Below, one piece after another: positions 1 to 8,787 of a stretch of DNA of 64,000 bases. Within the stretch, counting starts at the first letter, position 1, and each line of letters begins with the position of its first letter. The notes beneath the pieces were generated by a model. The model was given only the letters and a program-made list of their open reading frames with translations. It was not told the DNA's origin and ran no database searches. A program made the translations under genes and the position numbers. The DNA comes from Acetobacteraceae bacterium (GTDB taxonomy: Bacteria; Pseudomonadota; Alphaproteobacteria; Acetobacterales; Acetobacteraceae), in the NCBI GenBank assembly GCA_004843165.1, contig CP039459.1, positions 1,627,001-1,691,000 of the forward strand, given 5' to 3'.

Positions 1-1634
1 GTATTGGTCGTAAATTGGTTTTGCTCGGTGGTAACGCCGCTTGCGTTGGTTAAATCAAAATCATTATTGATTGGGTCATTCGGTCCGAAAGCATGTAAAA
101 TGAGGGGCATATGGTAACGGTTATTTTCGTACCAGATTCCTGTTTTTAGCGTATTTCGGTGGCCGAGTTGAAATTGGAAATTCTGGGTAACACCGACACG
201 ACGTCCTTTTATATGCTCATCATATTCGGCCATATCTACAGGATATCCGTTGCCTGTTCCGGGCGACATGAGGGTCGGATTGGCACCACCTTCCCAATTA
301 TCTGAGACTTGCCCATAGGCAACCGTGCTGGATTTAATGGCAGGACTAATTTGGAAATCACTTCGCAAGGCTTCGAGATAGGTGCGCTCGACCTGCGTGC
401 CTTGATAGGAAAGATTACAGGCGTCATTTTGGCTAACACCGCTGGGTAAACCTGTTAAATTTCCGGTATGGCAGGCATTCGCCCATTGTTTGGCCTGACC
501 GTAATTGGGATAAAAATTATGATCGCCATAGCCGAGACTTTGGATCATATGTTCGTCATTTTCGGGATAGTTATATTGCGGAACATCTGCCCAGCGGGAG
601 CTTAGTGTGATTTTCCCAAAGTTAGAAACGGGCTGAACGGCCTTGAAATCCATTGTTTCTTCTCGTTGGAAACCCCCACCTGTCCAGTTATTGGACTGAT
701 TACGTAAAAAGGAAGCTTGGAATTTTGTTCCTGTCGGATTAAGCCGTCCTGAATCTAAACGTCCAAAAGTACGATAGCCGCTAAAGCTTCCAAATTGCTG
801 CCCGATTTTAATTCCAAACTTCTCAGAGGGATCTAAGGTCGTATATGTTACTGCGCCGCCCAAAGTTTGAGCGGAGGGGGTATCAAGTGCACCGGCTCCC
901 TGACTGGCTGAAACACTTAAAATATTTTCCTGAATTTCAATTTGGTTAACCTCTACACCAGAGGAGCCACCAAAGGCTTGGTTGCCCATAGGGATTCCGT
1001 CCATCGTGAAGCCAAGCTGACTTTGATTATACCCTCTGAGGTAAAAAGTGTTGGCTCCTGCATCCAGACCTTGTGCGTCCGAAGACGCAAAACTTGCGCC
1101 TGGTGTTGAAAGGGCAAGCGCCTCAAGCGGGTTTGTTCCAGCAACAAAATGCTCAAGGGTTTTTCGCCCAATGGTTGTTTCTGCATTTTGAGATTCTTCA
1201 ATATCTGGAAGATGCCTGCGGCGATGTCCTGCAACGCCGAAATGTTCAGGAGCCGCATGAGAGGGGGCAGTGGAAAGGCGATTTCTATATTTTTTTCGAG
1301 GGGAAAGATCGCGCACAGGGGTAAAGAATTTTTTATAGGTTGGACTTTCTTTGAAAGGGGTGCCTTCCTCCTGATTGTCCTTTGGTGGCATGGATATGGT
1401 ATTTGAATTTGTGTCGGTATTCATAGAATCTGGCGGTGTAGAACGTGTTTCAGTCTCACCTGTTGCCGCCCCTGAAAAGCTCGCAATGGCATCAGAGGTA
1501 ATGCCATCTGCTGAGGGGCTTTCGATGCCTTGCGCATGAAGGGGTGAAAAAAAAGAAAAACTTGAAATGATGCAAAGTTTAGAAGGCAGCAGAAAATAAT
1601 TTTGACGCCTTTTGAAAGCGTTAAAAATTGTCAT
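1..1634 (-). CDS. TonB-dependent outer membrane receptor, 3' part outside window
   Basis: The reading frame stays open from an ATG at 1634 to the window edge, about 544 codons. A short basic N-terminus and a hydrophobic stretch ending near LHAQG look like a signal peptide. A Pro/Ser/Thr-rich linker follows, then a plug domain with typical segments (FYLRGYNQSQLGFTMDGIPM, about residues 198-217) and the start of a beta-barrel rich in aromatic and Gly/Asn residues. Such receptors import siderophores, cobalamin or other large ligands using TonB energy. The linker between signal peptide and plug is unusually long, about 120 residues. The ligand cannot be told from the sequence. The C-terminal barrel and terminal aromatic residue lie beyond the window, so completeness is unknown. 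The ribosome-binding site is weak. Confidence 0.88.
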   Translation of the reverse strand, partial: MTIFNAFKRRQNYFLLPSKLCIISSFSFFSPLHAQGIESPSADGITSDAIASFSGAATGETETRSTPPDSMNTDTNSNTISMPPKDNQEEGTPFKESPTYKKFFTPVRDLSPRKKYRNRLSTAPSHAAPEHFGVAGHRRRHLPDIEESQNAETTIGRKTLEHFVAGTNPLEALALSTPGASFASSDAQGLDAGANTFYLRGYNQSQLGFTMDGIPMGNQAFGGSSGVEVNQIEIQENILSVSASQGAGALDTPSAQTLGGAVTYTTLDPSEKFGIKIGQQFGSFSGYRTFGRLDSGRLNPTGTKFQASFLRNQSNNWTGGGFQREETMDFKAVQPVSNFGKITLSSRWADVPQYNYPENDEHMIQSLGYGDHNFYPNYGQAKQWANACHTGNLTGLPSGVSQNDACNLSYQGTQVERTYLEALRSDFQISPAIKSSTVAYGQVSDNWEGGANPTLMSPGTGNGYPVDMAEYDEHIKGRRVGVTQNFQFQLGHRNTLKTGIWYENNRYHMPLILHAFGPNDPINNDFDLTNASGVTTEQNQFTTN

Positions 1635-1660
1635 AAAAGCACGGAAACCCTTTGAAACTG

Positions 1661-1704
1661 CTTATTCGATTGTCTTTTTCAGAGACAATAATTTGATGAA
1701 TAAG
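1661..1704. other. hairpin element, copy A
   Basis: An outer stem CTTATTC/GAATAAG (1661-1667 with 1698-1704) encloses an inner stem ATTGTCT/AGACAAT (1669-1675 with 1683-1689) around a loop TTTTCAG. The element lies 27 bases upstream of the TonB receptor start. A related copy sits at 2008-2049. The pairing works on either strand, so strand and function are unknown. It could be a 5' leader structure of the receptor mRNA or an intergenic repeat. Confidence 0.5.
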
Positions 1705-1755
1705 CGGTGAGTGAGTTTAGATAACGCTTTTGAATTTTGGGTAAGATTTTCCCAT

Positions 1756-1779
1756 CACATTTTTATTTCAAAATAAAAT
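1756..1779. promoter_or_regulatory. AT-rich palindrome, possible iron-type operator
   Basis: TTTTATTT (1761-1768) and AAATAAAA (1771-1778) form a perfect inverted repeat with a two-base centre. They sit inside a wider inverted repeat TTTTCCCATC (1747-1756) and GATGGGAAAA (1816-1825). The site is about 125 bases upstream of a TonB receptor, where Fur-family operators are common, but the match to any consensus is loose. The rest of 1780-2007 shows no convincing gene. Confidence 0.25.
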
Positions 1780-2007
1780 GCGTAGAAAAAGACTTTTGAA
1801 AATTATAAATTTTTGGATGGGAAAAGTATAAAATCCAAAATTTTTAAGCTGTTATAGCGAAAAATACAGGAGATTTCTCAACAGGGCCGACAACAGCTTA
1901 AGAAGGATTTTTTAGAGGTTTTGAAAAAAACGACAGAAGAGGGAAGAAAAGGATAGCGCTTGGTAGCACGAAGTGAAAAAGTCATTTTATAGAACCCGAT
2001 AGAGCAT

Positions 2008-2049
2008 CCTATCCGATTTGTCTTTTCCAGAGACAGAACCACGGATAAG
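2008..2049. other. hairpin element, copy B
   Basis: This copy resembles the one at 1661-1704. Its outer stem is CCTATCC/GGATAAG (2008-2014 with 2043-2049, one mismatch), its inner stem TGTCT/AGACA (2019-2023 with 2031-2035) and its loop TTTCCAG. One outer pair changes from T-A in copy A to C-G here, which keeps pairing. Similarity continues to the right, where both copies have a G-rich run followed by TGA and an AT-rich stretch ending near GCGC. Function is unknown. A short GGCGC/GCGCC hairpin follows at 2070-2092. Confidence 0.45.
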
Positions 2050-2195
2050 AGGGGGTGAATTTTAATAAGGGCGCTTGTTTTAAGAAGGCGCCGTTACAGT
2101 GAAAACCTCAATTTTTAAAGAGGGAAATAATCCTCTAGAGGAAAGACTACACAAAAATTTTAAAAAGAAAAGAAAAAGATTTTATAAAATTCAGC

Positions 2196-3461
2196 TTAAT
2201 TTTGGGGAAGGCGAGGGCGGAAAAGAATAAAGAAAATGGCAAAACCCAAGCCTAGAAAAGTTGTATAAAGCGCACCGGTGCTAAGGACCCCTGTTAAAAG
2301 CGCCGCAAAAGGCACTAATTTTGAGGCCGTCCCTTGGCCGATAGCGCCAGCGGCATTGCTCCAGCCGATACCGCTTCCTCGATAGGCGTCTGGAAAACGC
2401 AGAGAAAGATAGGCTGGGATAATCGCAAAAACGCCAGAGGCGGCTAGGCCGATCACGAAGGCTGAAAGCAAAATAATCCAAAAATTTGAGGCAAGAAAAT
2501 AGGGAATAGAAATCAGGCCACTCACAATGAGGCAGATCAGGAAAATCGGCACCATTCCTTTACGGCCTGTATTAAATCCTGAAAGAAGCTTTCCAATGAT
2601 GGAGCCAACACAATAAAGGGAAACAGGCCAGAAAACATCCGCAGGACTCCAGCCGTGCTCTGTTTTTAAAATGGTTGGGAAAAAGGCTAAAATGGCTGCT
2701 TTTGAAAATGCAATCGTCGCCATGACAATAATCGCCTGCCATGCCGCCCCTTTATAGCTTGTCGCAAAGAGGGATGCCGGAAGAAATTTCTGAAAAAAGG
2801 CCGTTTTTCTGTTGGGTATTTCTCTTTGATTTTGCTTTGAAAGCGTTCTTGGCTGCCATTTGGGACTTTCAGAGAGGAAATGATAAATAAAGAGGCCGAG
2901 AAAGAAAGGGAAAACCCCACTTAAAAAGAGTAATCGCCAGCCAATGAGCGGTAAAAGGATCGCTTGAACGCCAGCAGAACAAAGATATCCAAACTCATAG
3001 CCCAACATCATCAGGGCAGAGGCACGGTCTCTAATTTCCGGCGGAACAGATTCCATGAGCAAGGTTGCCGAGGCTGTCCATGCAGCACCAAATCCGAGAC
3101 CAAAGATACATTGCGCCAAAATGAGCTGGGGTACAGTTTGGGAAAGTCCTGTCAATCCTGTAAAAATGCCAATGAGAAGAATGGAAATGAGAAAAGTGGG
3201 TTTACGTCCATAGCGGTCTGCAAACCATCCGCCGGCAATACTGCCGCCCATTCTGCCGATTGCCTGCGCAAAAAGAATGCTTCCCATCGCCGTCATAGAG
3301 GCATGGAGATCTGCCATAATATTGGGCATCACAAATAAGAGAAGCGTTTGGGCGGAGGCGTCCAAAAGCCATCCGGCAAAGGCGGCAAAAATAATGGCTC
3401 TCCAAGGCCAAAGTGTTTGAACGGTTTTCACAAGATTTTGTATGGCTTCATTGATAATCAT
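2196..3461 (-). CDS. MFS transporter, metabolite:proton symporter type
   Basis: A protein of about 421 residues with roughly 12 hydrophobic segments. The loop after the second helix carries GGWFADRYGRKP, the major facilitator signature between helices 2 and 3, and the fourth helix region has FGLGFGAAWTASATLL. The pattern is close to the aromatic acid/metabolite:H+ symporter and sialic acid permease groups. The substrate cannot be named. The frame extends to a TTG at 3497, but neither start has a clear ribosome-binding site. The ATG at 3461 is preferred because the protein then begins just before the first helix. The gene is divergent from hemA, and no transport operon partner is present. Confidence 0.8.
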   Translation of the reverse strand: MIINEAIQNLVKTVQTLWPWRAIIFAAFAGWLLDASAQTLLLFVMPNIMADLHASMTAMGSILFAQAIGRMGGSIAGGWFADRYGRKPTFLISILLIGIFTGLTGLSQTVPQLILAQCIFGLGFGAAWTASATLLMESVPPEIRDRASALMMLGYEFGYLCSAGVQAILLPLIGWRLLFLSGVFPFFLGLFIYHFLSESPKWQPRTLSKQNQREIPNRKTAFFQKFLPASLFATSYKGAAWQAIIVMATIAFSKAAILAFFPTILKTEHGWSPADVFWPVSLYCVGSIIGKLLSGFNTGRKGMVPIFLICLIVSGLISIPYFLASNFWIILLSAFVIGLAASGVFAIIPAYLSLRFPDAYRGSGIGWSNAAGAIGQGTASKLVPFAALLTGVLSTGALYTTFLGLGFAIFFILFRPRLPQN

Positions 3462-3589
3462 GGAGAAAAGATACCCGTTTTTTTCAGAAAAAATCAAAAT
3501 GATGTTAATCTGCTTACGTTTCGCTTAGAAACATCATAAAGAATGTTTACAGCAATGTCTTACAGATAAGGTTATTTAAAGGTCGTTTT

Positions 3590-4795
3590 ATGGATTATGA
3601 GGGACAATTTCGCTCAGCCCTAGAGGGGCTTCATGCGGATGGAAGCTACCGTTATTTTGCAGAGCTGGAACGAAAAGTCGGCAAGTTCCCAAGAGCTTTT
3701 CATCACGGGATCGGCAAAGAGGTCATGGTTTGGTGCTCTAATGATTATCTCGGAATGGGACAGCACCCAACCGTTCTCAAAGCAATGCATGATTGCTTAG
3801 ACAATAATGGTGCAGGCGCTGGTGGAACTCGCAATATTTCAGGGACGACTCAAGCCCATGTTGGCTTAGAAAAAGAGCTTGCCGCCCTTCATGGCAAAGA
3901 AGCCGCACTTCTTTTTAATTCAGGCTATCTCTCCAACTGGGTCACGCTGGGCACAATCGGGGCAAGATTAAAAAATTGCGTGATTTTGTCAGACGAGCTT
4001 AATCACGCCTCCATGATCGAGGGAATACGCCATTCTAAAGCCGAAAAACGGATTTTTAAACATAATGATCTACAGGATTTGGAAGAGAAATTAAAAGCTC
4101 TCCCGAAAGATTGTCCAAAATTAATCGCTTTTGAATCTGTTTATTCGATGGATGGCGATATTGCACCAATCGAGGAAATTTGTGATTTAGCCGATAAATA
4201 TGATGCGATGACCTATATTGATGAGGTTCATGCGGTTGGTATGTATGGCAAAAATGGTGGCGGTGTGGCGCAGGAACGTGGCCTTGAACATCGTTTGACC
4301 ATTATTGAAGGCACATTAGGCAAAGGTTTCGGGGTGACGGGCGGTTATATTGCCGCTTCTGCAGCACTTTGCGACTTTGTGCGCTCTTTTGGATCGGGTT
4401 TTATTTTCTCAACCGCCTTGCCGCCTTCCGATGCTGCAGGCGCTTGGGCGAGTGTGCGCTATCTTCGCCATCATAACGAAGAGCGTGATGGACAGAAAAA
4501 ATCGGTCGCTTATTTGCGCCAGAAATTAGATGAAGTTGGCATTCCACACCTTGATAATCCAAGCCATATCGTGCCGGTGATGATTGGGGATCCAAAACTT
4601 TGCCGTCAGCTTACAGATAATTTGCTGAACCGTTTTGGCCATTATCTCCAGCCAATTAACTACCCAACAGTGCCCAAGGGGCTGGAACGTATCCGCCTCA
4701 CACCGGGGCCTTTACATACCAAAGAGGATATTGATGATTTGGTTAAATCGCTTTTGACACTTTGGCGAGAATATAATTTGCCTTTAAAGAAATAA
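3590..4795 (+). CDS. hemA: 5-aminolevulinate synthase
   Basis: This PLP enzyme condenses glycine with succinyl-CoA to 5-aminolevulinate, the first step of heme synthesis in alphaproteobacteria (Shemin pathway). The 401-residue length is normal. Visible hallmarks are [10 protein letters not shown] near residue 47, [12 protein letters not shown], the aspartate region YIDEVHAVG and the PLP lysine in TLGKGFG around residue 245. An AAAGG ribosome-binding site precedes the ATG. The gene starts a plus-strand run with a CvpA-like protein 21 bases downstream. With hemN (32998) it supplies heme, which also feeds the cytochrome c maturation genes next door. This is one of the firmest calls in the window. 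Confidence 0.97.
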   Translation: MDYEGQFRSALEGLHADGSYRYFAELERKVGKFPRAFHHGIGKEVMVWCSNDYLGMGQHPTVLKAMHDCLDNNGAGAGGTRNISGTTQAHVGLEKELAALHGKEAALLFNSGYLSNWVTLGTIGARLKNCVILSDELNHASMIEGIRHSKAEKRIFKHNDLQDLEEKLKALPKDCPKLIAFESVYSMDGDIAPIEEICDLADKYDAMTYIDEVHAVGMYGKNGGGVAQERGLEHRLTIIEGTLGKGFGVTGGYIAASAALCDFVRSFGSGFIFSTALPPSDAAGAWASVRYLRHHNEERDGQKKSVAYLRQKLDEVGIPHLDNPSHIVPVMIGDPKLCRQLTDNLLNRFGHYLQPINYPTVPKGLERIRLTPGPLHTKEDIDDLVKSLLTLWREYNLPLKK

Positions 4796-4816
4796 AGCTT
4801 TCCATAAAGGTAAAAA

Positions 4817-5503
4817 ATGTCCTCTGATATGATAAATGCTTTTTTCGGTCACCCTTTAAGCGCTTTAGAGACCGCAGGGCTTTTATTGCTTTTTGCCTCC
4901 ATCGCTTGGGGATTTATCAGAGGCATTAGCAAAGAGCTTTTTGGCCTGACTTCATGGGTTGGTGCCGCCCTCATTACCTGCCGTGAATATGAAATTTTTG
5001 TTCCTTGGTTGGCAACGCATATTTCGGCAGGTTTTTTGACCTCTTGGATTAGCGGTGCTGCTGTTTTTTTTATTTCCCTTTTTACGTTTAATTTTATCGG
5101 GCGCTGGATCGCCCCTGCCATTAGGGGATTTCTCTCGCCGCCTGTCGATGCGTTGCTTGGGGCAGCTTTTGGCGGCGTGCGGGGCTGGCTGGTTTTAGTC
5201 GTTCTTTATTTTGTCGCCATAAGAACTATTCCCGTTTTAATTCAGCAATACATCCCAACAGATGGGCCTTTTGTCGAGGGGTTGAATTATAGCGTTCAAA
5301 TTTTAGATAAATTTAATCCGGATTTAGAAAAAATTCGTAAACAAACCGGTCTTGCACAGGAGTTGTGGGAGGTAAACCAAAGTGCCCGAACCTTATTACC
5401 TTCTTTGAGCGCCAGTAAATCCACACCGCTAACACACTCAGCGCAAACGCCAGAGGATGAGATACCGCCGGATGATGACGGTGCAGAGGAATGGGCGGAA
5501 TAA
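4817..5503 (+). CDS. CvpA family membrane protein
   Basis: The 228-residue protein has four predicted membrane segments in the first 150 residues, including FASIAWGFIRGISKELFGL and a later LLGAAFGGVRGWLVLVVLY. This is the layout of the CvpA/colicin V production family, typically found beside purF in other bacteria. The C-terminal 60 residues are polar and acidic (ending DDDGAEEWAE) and probably cytoplasmic. A good AAAGG site precedes the ATG. The gene lies 21 bases after hemA and may share its transcript. The molecular role of this family is poorly defined. Confidence 0.75.
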   Translation: MSSDMINAFFGHPLSALETAGLLLLFASIAWGFIRGISKELFGLTSWVGAALITCREYEIFVPWLATHISAGFLTSWISGAAVFFISLFTFNFIGRWIAPAIRGFLSPPVDALLGAAFGGVRGWLVLVVLYFVAIRTIPVLIQQYIPTDGPFVEGLNYSVQILDKFNPDLEKIRKQTGLAQELWEVNQSARTLLPSLSASKSTPLTHSAQTPEDEIPPDDDGAEEWAE

Positions 5504-5548
5504 TCTTTTTAAAATTTGAAATAGAAGTCAAAAAGGACAGCCGTAAAA

Positions 5549-6442
5549 ATGATGAAAAAAAGAATATTAAGCGCCGTTCTGATTGGCGCAGGATTTTTTG
5601 GCTGTTCCTGTCTCTCTTGGGCGCAAGGGGGTATTCCTCAGGCACCAAAGGTAGAAATCTTACAGGGTGAGATTGAGGAGCGTCCAAATGGTGCCGGCAT
5701 TTATTTGCCCCAGCAAGAGGCTTTTATCCCGTTTGCCAATCGAGAAAACCAGAATAATGACAGTGATCCTAAGGCAAAGCCGGCGGACGTCTCAAAGGGA
5801 GCGCTGAAAGAAGTTCCCTTGCGGGCTGGTATTTGGACATTGGACGGTGAGCTTGTCGGGTGGGTAGAGGATGCCGTTATGAAAATAAAAAAACATGCTT
5901 TGCCAACTTTGGGGCTGGACCCTGCCGTTTCTGAAAAATATGTTGCCCTTGATAATGCGCTTTTAGTGGGTATTGATTTTTCGATTTGGCGGAAATTACA
6001 TCGGCAAGAGTTAAAAAAGATTTCAGAGCAAAATTTTTATGGCAAGACGCAGATGGATGCACATCTTGACCAGTTAAAAGTAGGGCAAGCCGACCAAAAC
6101 GGAAAAATTACGGATCGGAACGGCGTGCAAATTGCCATGCTGGAGCAAGGGGCAATTATATTTAATCCTAAATCATGGATACCGCATTACGGGTTAGATT
6201 TAGATTGGAATGTGTTTTCCTATCCGAACATCATCGGATTGGTGGATGCCAAGGGCGATATTTTAGATTTACATCATCGTTTGGCAGGGCATTTAGATGG
6301 GGTAGCTGATCTACAAGATAAGCCAAATTTGCAAGAGCGTCTTGAAGCAATTCAGTCGAATGAAAAGGGTTTGTTGGAAAAGGCTTATAAGCAGGTTAAG
6401 CAATATGAGAAGGCGCATCCTTGGCCTAAAAAGAAAAAATAA
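5549..6442 (+). CDS. exported protein of unknown function
   Basis: The 297-residue product begins MMKKRILSAVLIGAGFFG and has a cleavable signal peptide ending near LSWAQG, so it is probably periplasmic. I do not recognise the family. Three short segments share a pattern of a glycine turn, a hydrophobic pair, a polar residue and another hydrophobic/Gly pair: LDGELVGWVEDA (near 90), NGKITDRNGVQIAML (near 190) and KGDILDLHHRLAGHL (near 235). They resemble PRC-barrel or DUF3659-like beta repeats, but this is only a visual impression. The C-terminus is lysine-rich and ends PKKKK. AGGA precedes the start. It follows the CvpA gene by 45 bases, and the next gene is convergent. Confidence 0.65.
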   Translation: MMKKRILSAVLIGAGFFGCSCLSWAQGGIPQAPKVEILQGEIEERPNGAGIYLPQQEAFIPFANRENQNNDSDPKAKPADVSKGALKEVPLRAGIWTLDGELVGWVEDAVMKIKKHALPTLGLDPAVSEKYVALDNALLVGIDFSIWRKLHRQELKKISEQNFYGKTQMDAHLDQLKVGQADQNGKITDRNGVQIAMLEQGAIIFNPKSWIPHYGLDLDWNVFSYPNIIGLVDAKGDILDLHHRLAGHLDGVADLQDKPNLQERLEAIQSNEKGLLEKAYKQVKQYEKAHPWPKKKK

Positions 6443-6460
6443 AGGGCAAGTTCTGCCCCT
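6442..6460. terminator. possible bidirectional terminator
   Basis: The short hairpin GGGCA/TGCCC lies between the convergent exported protein gene and malic enzyme gene. It is flanked by A/T-rich sequence on both sides but lacks a long clean T tract, so it is a weak candidate. Confidence 0.4.
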
Positions 6461-6481
6461 TATTTGTTTCGTTCTTAAATT

Positions 6482-8170
6482 TTAGGCAGGCATATATTCC
6501 CGATATGCCGCTTTCCATTGGAGAGCGGTAAGTTTTTCCTCTAAAATTTCCGGTGTGAATTTTGGGCAGAGATTTTCTTTTTGTGCCTGTTCTGCAACGG
6601 CATTGGCAACTTCTAAAGCAAGTTCTGAAAAATTCTCGACTTTAGGCAAAATGCCGTTTTCTTTGGAGACTTTATTGGGCGAGGATTGGGCAATTCTAAT
6701 GGCGGCGGCAAGAAACATGCCTTCTGAAATTTCCTTGGCTTCACAGGCCAAGGCGCCTAAGCCAATCCCCGGAAAGACGGCGGCATTATTGACCTGAGAA
6801 AAAAGAACATCACGCGTTGTCGGTCTGTTCTCATCCATATCGGTGCTTTTAATTTCCAAGGGTGGAAAAGGACTGCCGGTGCAGATCATCGCTCTGCCAT
6901 TGGTGGCTTTGTAAATTTCGGCCGGAGTGGCTTCGGCGTGATCGGTTGGGTTGGAAAGCGGAAAGATAATCGGGCAGGGGCTATTCTCGCCCATTTGACG
7001 GAGAACGGCTTCTGTAAACATATTGGCCTGTCCGGAAACACCGATAAGCGTGCTGGGTTTTAGGCGTTTGACAAGCTGTGCGAGGTCTGTTCCAGCACTA
7101 TCGGCAGTGCCGCTGGATTTCGCAAAGATTTTTTGTTCTTTGGTGAGGTTTTCCATCTCTTCCGTAATCAATCCGAAACGATCAACGAGATAGATATTTT
7201 GTGTGCTTTCTGCCTCGCTGAGCCCTTGTTTTCTCAAGAGTGCGGCGATGAGGGTGGCAATACCACAGCCTGCGGAGCCGCCACCGAAAATCATGATTTT
7301 CTCTTCTTTGAGGGGACGTCCTGTCCGGATGAGCGCTGCTAAAATCGCCGCAAGCGTGATAGAAGCTGTGCCCTGAATATCATCATTAAAGCTCAAATAT
7401 TGCTTGTGATAACGGGTTAGAAGCGGTGCGGCATGTTCTCTGTTAAAATCCTCCCAATGGAGTAATGCAGAAGGATATTTTTCCTGAAAGGCAGAGACGC
7501 ATTCTGAAATAAAATCATCATATTTTTTGCCTTGGAGGCGTTTATGCCGCCAGCCCATATAGGCAGGATCTTGAAGATATTTTTCATTTTCTGTTCCAAT
7601 ATCCAGCATGATCGGTAAAATCAGAGCAGGATCAATCTGCGCAAATCCTGTATAAAGTGCGGATTTCCCGATCACAATGCCAATCCCGTTTGCGCCCAAA
7701 TCTCCTAGACCTAAAATCCGGCTACCATCTGTCACGACAATCAGGCGGATATTTTTAGGCGCATTGGCAAGCTGTTCTTTGACAGGGATTTTACATCCTG
7801 CAGAAAGGTAGAATCCTTCGGGGCGATTACCTGAAAATGGATAATTTAAGCAAGCTTCGCCGATGCCGGGCGTATAGATAATCGGCAGAAGCTCCTGCGG
7901 ATAGGTTTGGAGCAAAGCATAAAAAAGCGTTTCATTATCCTGACGAATTTCCCGCAGCCAGCGATATTGGGAGGGGCGATCCTCAATAGATTTCAATCCC
8001 GCCCATGCGTTTTGAATCTGTTCCTCAAGACTTAAAACAGCAGGGGCTAAAATGCCGTTCAGTTGAAAATCCAAGCGTTCTTTTTGGCTAAAAGCGAGGC
8101 CTTTATTAAGACGGGCATCACGGATCAAGTCTAAACCTGTTTTTGTTATTTTGAGAGGGGATTGTGTCAT
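6482..8170 (-). CDS. maeA: NAD-dependent malic enzyme
   Basis: The enzyme oxidatively decarboxylates malate to pyruvate in the cytosol. The 562-residue length fits the single-domain NAD-type (SfcA/MaeA), without the phosphotransacetylase tail of the NADP type. Recognisable segments are YTPGIGEAC (malate/NAD region near residue 100), DGSRILGLGDLGANGIGIVI, the Rossmann glycine motif FGGGSAGCGIA and VNNAAVFPGIGLGAL. The frame opens at an ATG at 8182, but GAGG lies at ideal distance from the next ATG at 8170, which is chosen. It follows ccmI by 23 bases and is probably read from the ccm transcript, an unusual partnership of carbon metabolism with cytochrome biogenesis. Confidence 0.93.
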   Translation of the reverse strand: MTQSPLKITKTGLDLIRDARLNKGLAFSQKERLDFQLNGILAPAVLSLEEQIQNAWAGLKSIEDRPSQYRWLREIRQDNETLFYALLQTYPQELLPIIYTPGIGEACLNYPFSGNRPEGFYLSAGCKIPVKEQLANAPKNIRLIVVTDGSRILGLGDLGANGIGIVIGKSALYTGFAQIDPALILPIMLDIGTENEKYLQDPAYMGWRHKRLQGKKYDDFISECVSAFQEKYPSALLHWEDFNREHAAPLLTRYHKQYLSFNDDIQGTASITLAAILAALIRTGRPLKEEKIMIFGGGSAGCGIATLIAALLRKQGLSEAESTQNIYLVDRFGLITEEMENLTKEQKIFAKSSGTADSAGTDLAQLVKRLKPSTLIGVSGQANMFTEAVLRQMGENSPCPIIFPLSNPTDHAEATPAEIYKATNGRAMICTGSPFPPLEIKSTDMDENRPTTRDVLFSQVNNAAVFPGIGLGALACEAKEISEGMFLAAAIRIAQSSPNKVSKENGILPKVENFSELALEVANAVAEQAQKENLCPKFTPEILEEKLTALQWKAAYREYMPA

Positions 8171-8193
8171 TTTAAACCTCATTCTTTATCGTC

Positions 8194-8787
8194 TTATGAC
8201 GCATTTTCAGGTGAAAGGAGCTGCGTTTCATCGCCTTCTTTTTCACGTTCCTGCTCCGCTTGCATTAGGCGCATTTGTGCAATTTTTTGCCATGTTGGCG
8301 CTTTGGGATCATTTGCGTTTATAAGGGGATTTTCAAGGGATTTTGCGTAGAGCGCCTGCGCCGGTTTGGTTACATAGCCGGCTTGTTCACTTTCGGCCTC
8401 GGCTAATTCGATAGCAGATTCAGAAGAGAAGTGTGCATCAAGGGATTTTTGCCACATTTTAAGCGCAAAGTCTTTTGCATTGGAGCGAAACGCAATCTCG
8501 GCTAAGAGGCGGAGTTTTTGGCTTCGGAGAACAGGGTCGGGTGTTTGTTCGGCTGTTATTTCGAGTTTTGCAAAAGTCTGTTGAATTTGTTTAGGAATTT
8601 TCGGAGCGGATTTTGTGGCGCTTGGGATCGAAGGATTACCAAAAAAGCCGTAAAGCCCCAACGCAATCAGCGGAAGTGGTAAAATTATCGCTAAGGAAAG
8701 GAAAGAGGGGGAGAATTTACGCCCAGCACCGAGAAAAAAGGCGCTGAAAGCCAAAAGAAGCAAAAGAAAGAGAGAAAGCAGGATCAT
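8194..8787 (-). CDS. ccmI: cytochrome c maturation protein CcmI (CycH-like)
   Basis: The product is about 197 residues. The N-terminus MILLSLFLLLLLAFSAFF is a membrane anchor, a second hydrophobic segment follows near residue 30 (SLAIILPLPLIALGLYGFFG), and a helical TPR-like region carries pairs of small hydrophobic residues. CcmI presents apocytochrome c to the CcmFH heme lyase. The start at 8787 is fixed by an ATGA overlap with the ccmH stop. The frame is open upstream to 8943, but that part lies inside ccmH. It is shorter than many CcmI proteins, so the apocytochrome-binding C-terminal domain may be reduced. Confidence 0.78.
   Translation of the reverse strand: MILLSLFLLLLLAFSAFFLGAGRKFSPSFLSLAIILPLPLIALGLYGFFGNPSIPSATKSAPKIPKQIQQTFAKLEITAEQTPDPVLRSQKLRLLAEIAFRSNAKDFALKMWQKSLDAHFSSESAIELAEAESEQAGYVTKPAQALYAKSLENPLINANDPKAPTWQKIAQMRLMQAEQEREKEGDETQLLSPENAS

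Noticed and set aside
1-1634. Possible frameshift or pseudogene in the TonB receptor, because other frames show short ORFs here
   Set aside because: Translation from 1634 is open with no stop to the window edge; the short frames are shadows.
2964-3338. Plus-strand open frame of 124 codons across the MFS gene
   Set aside because: It is the shadow of the transporter's codons; the transporter has clear membrane segments.
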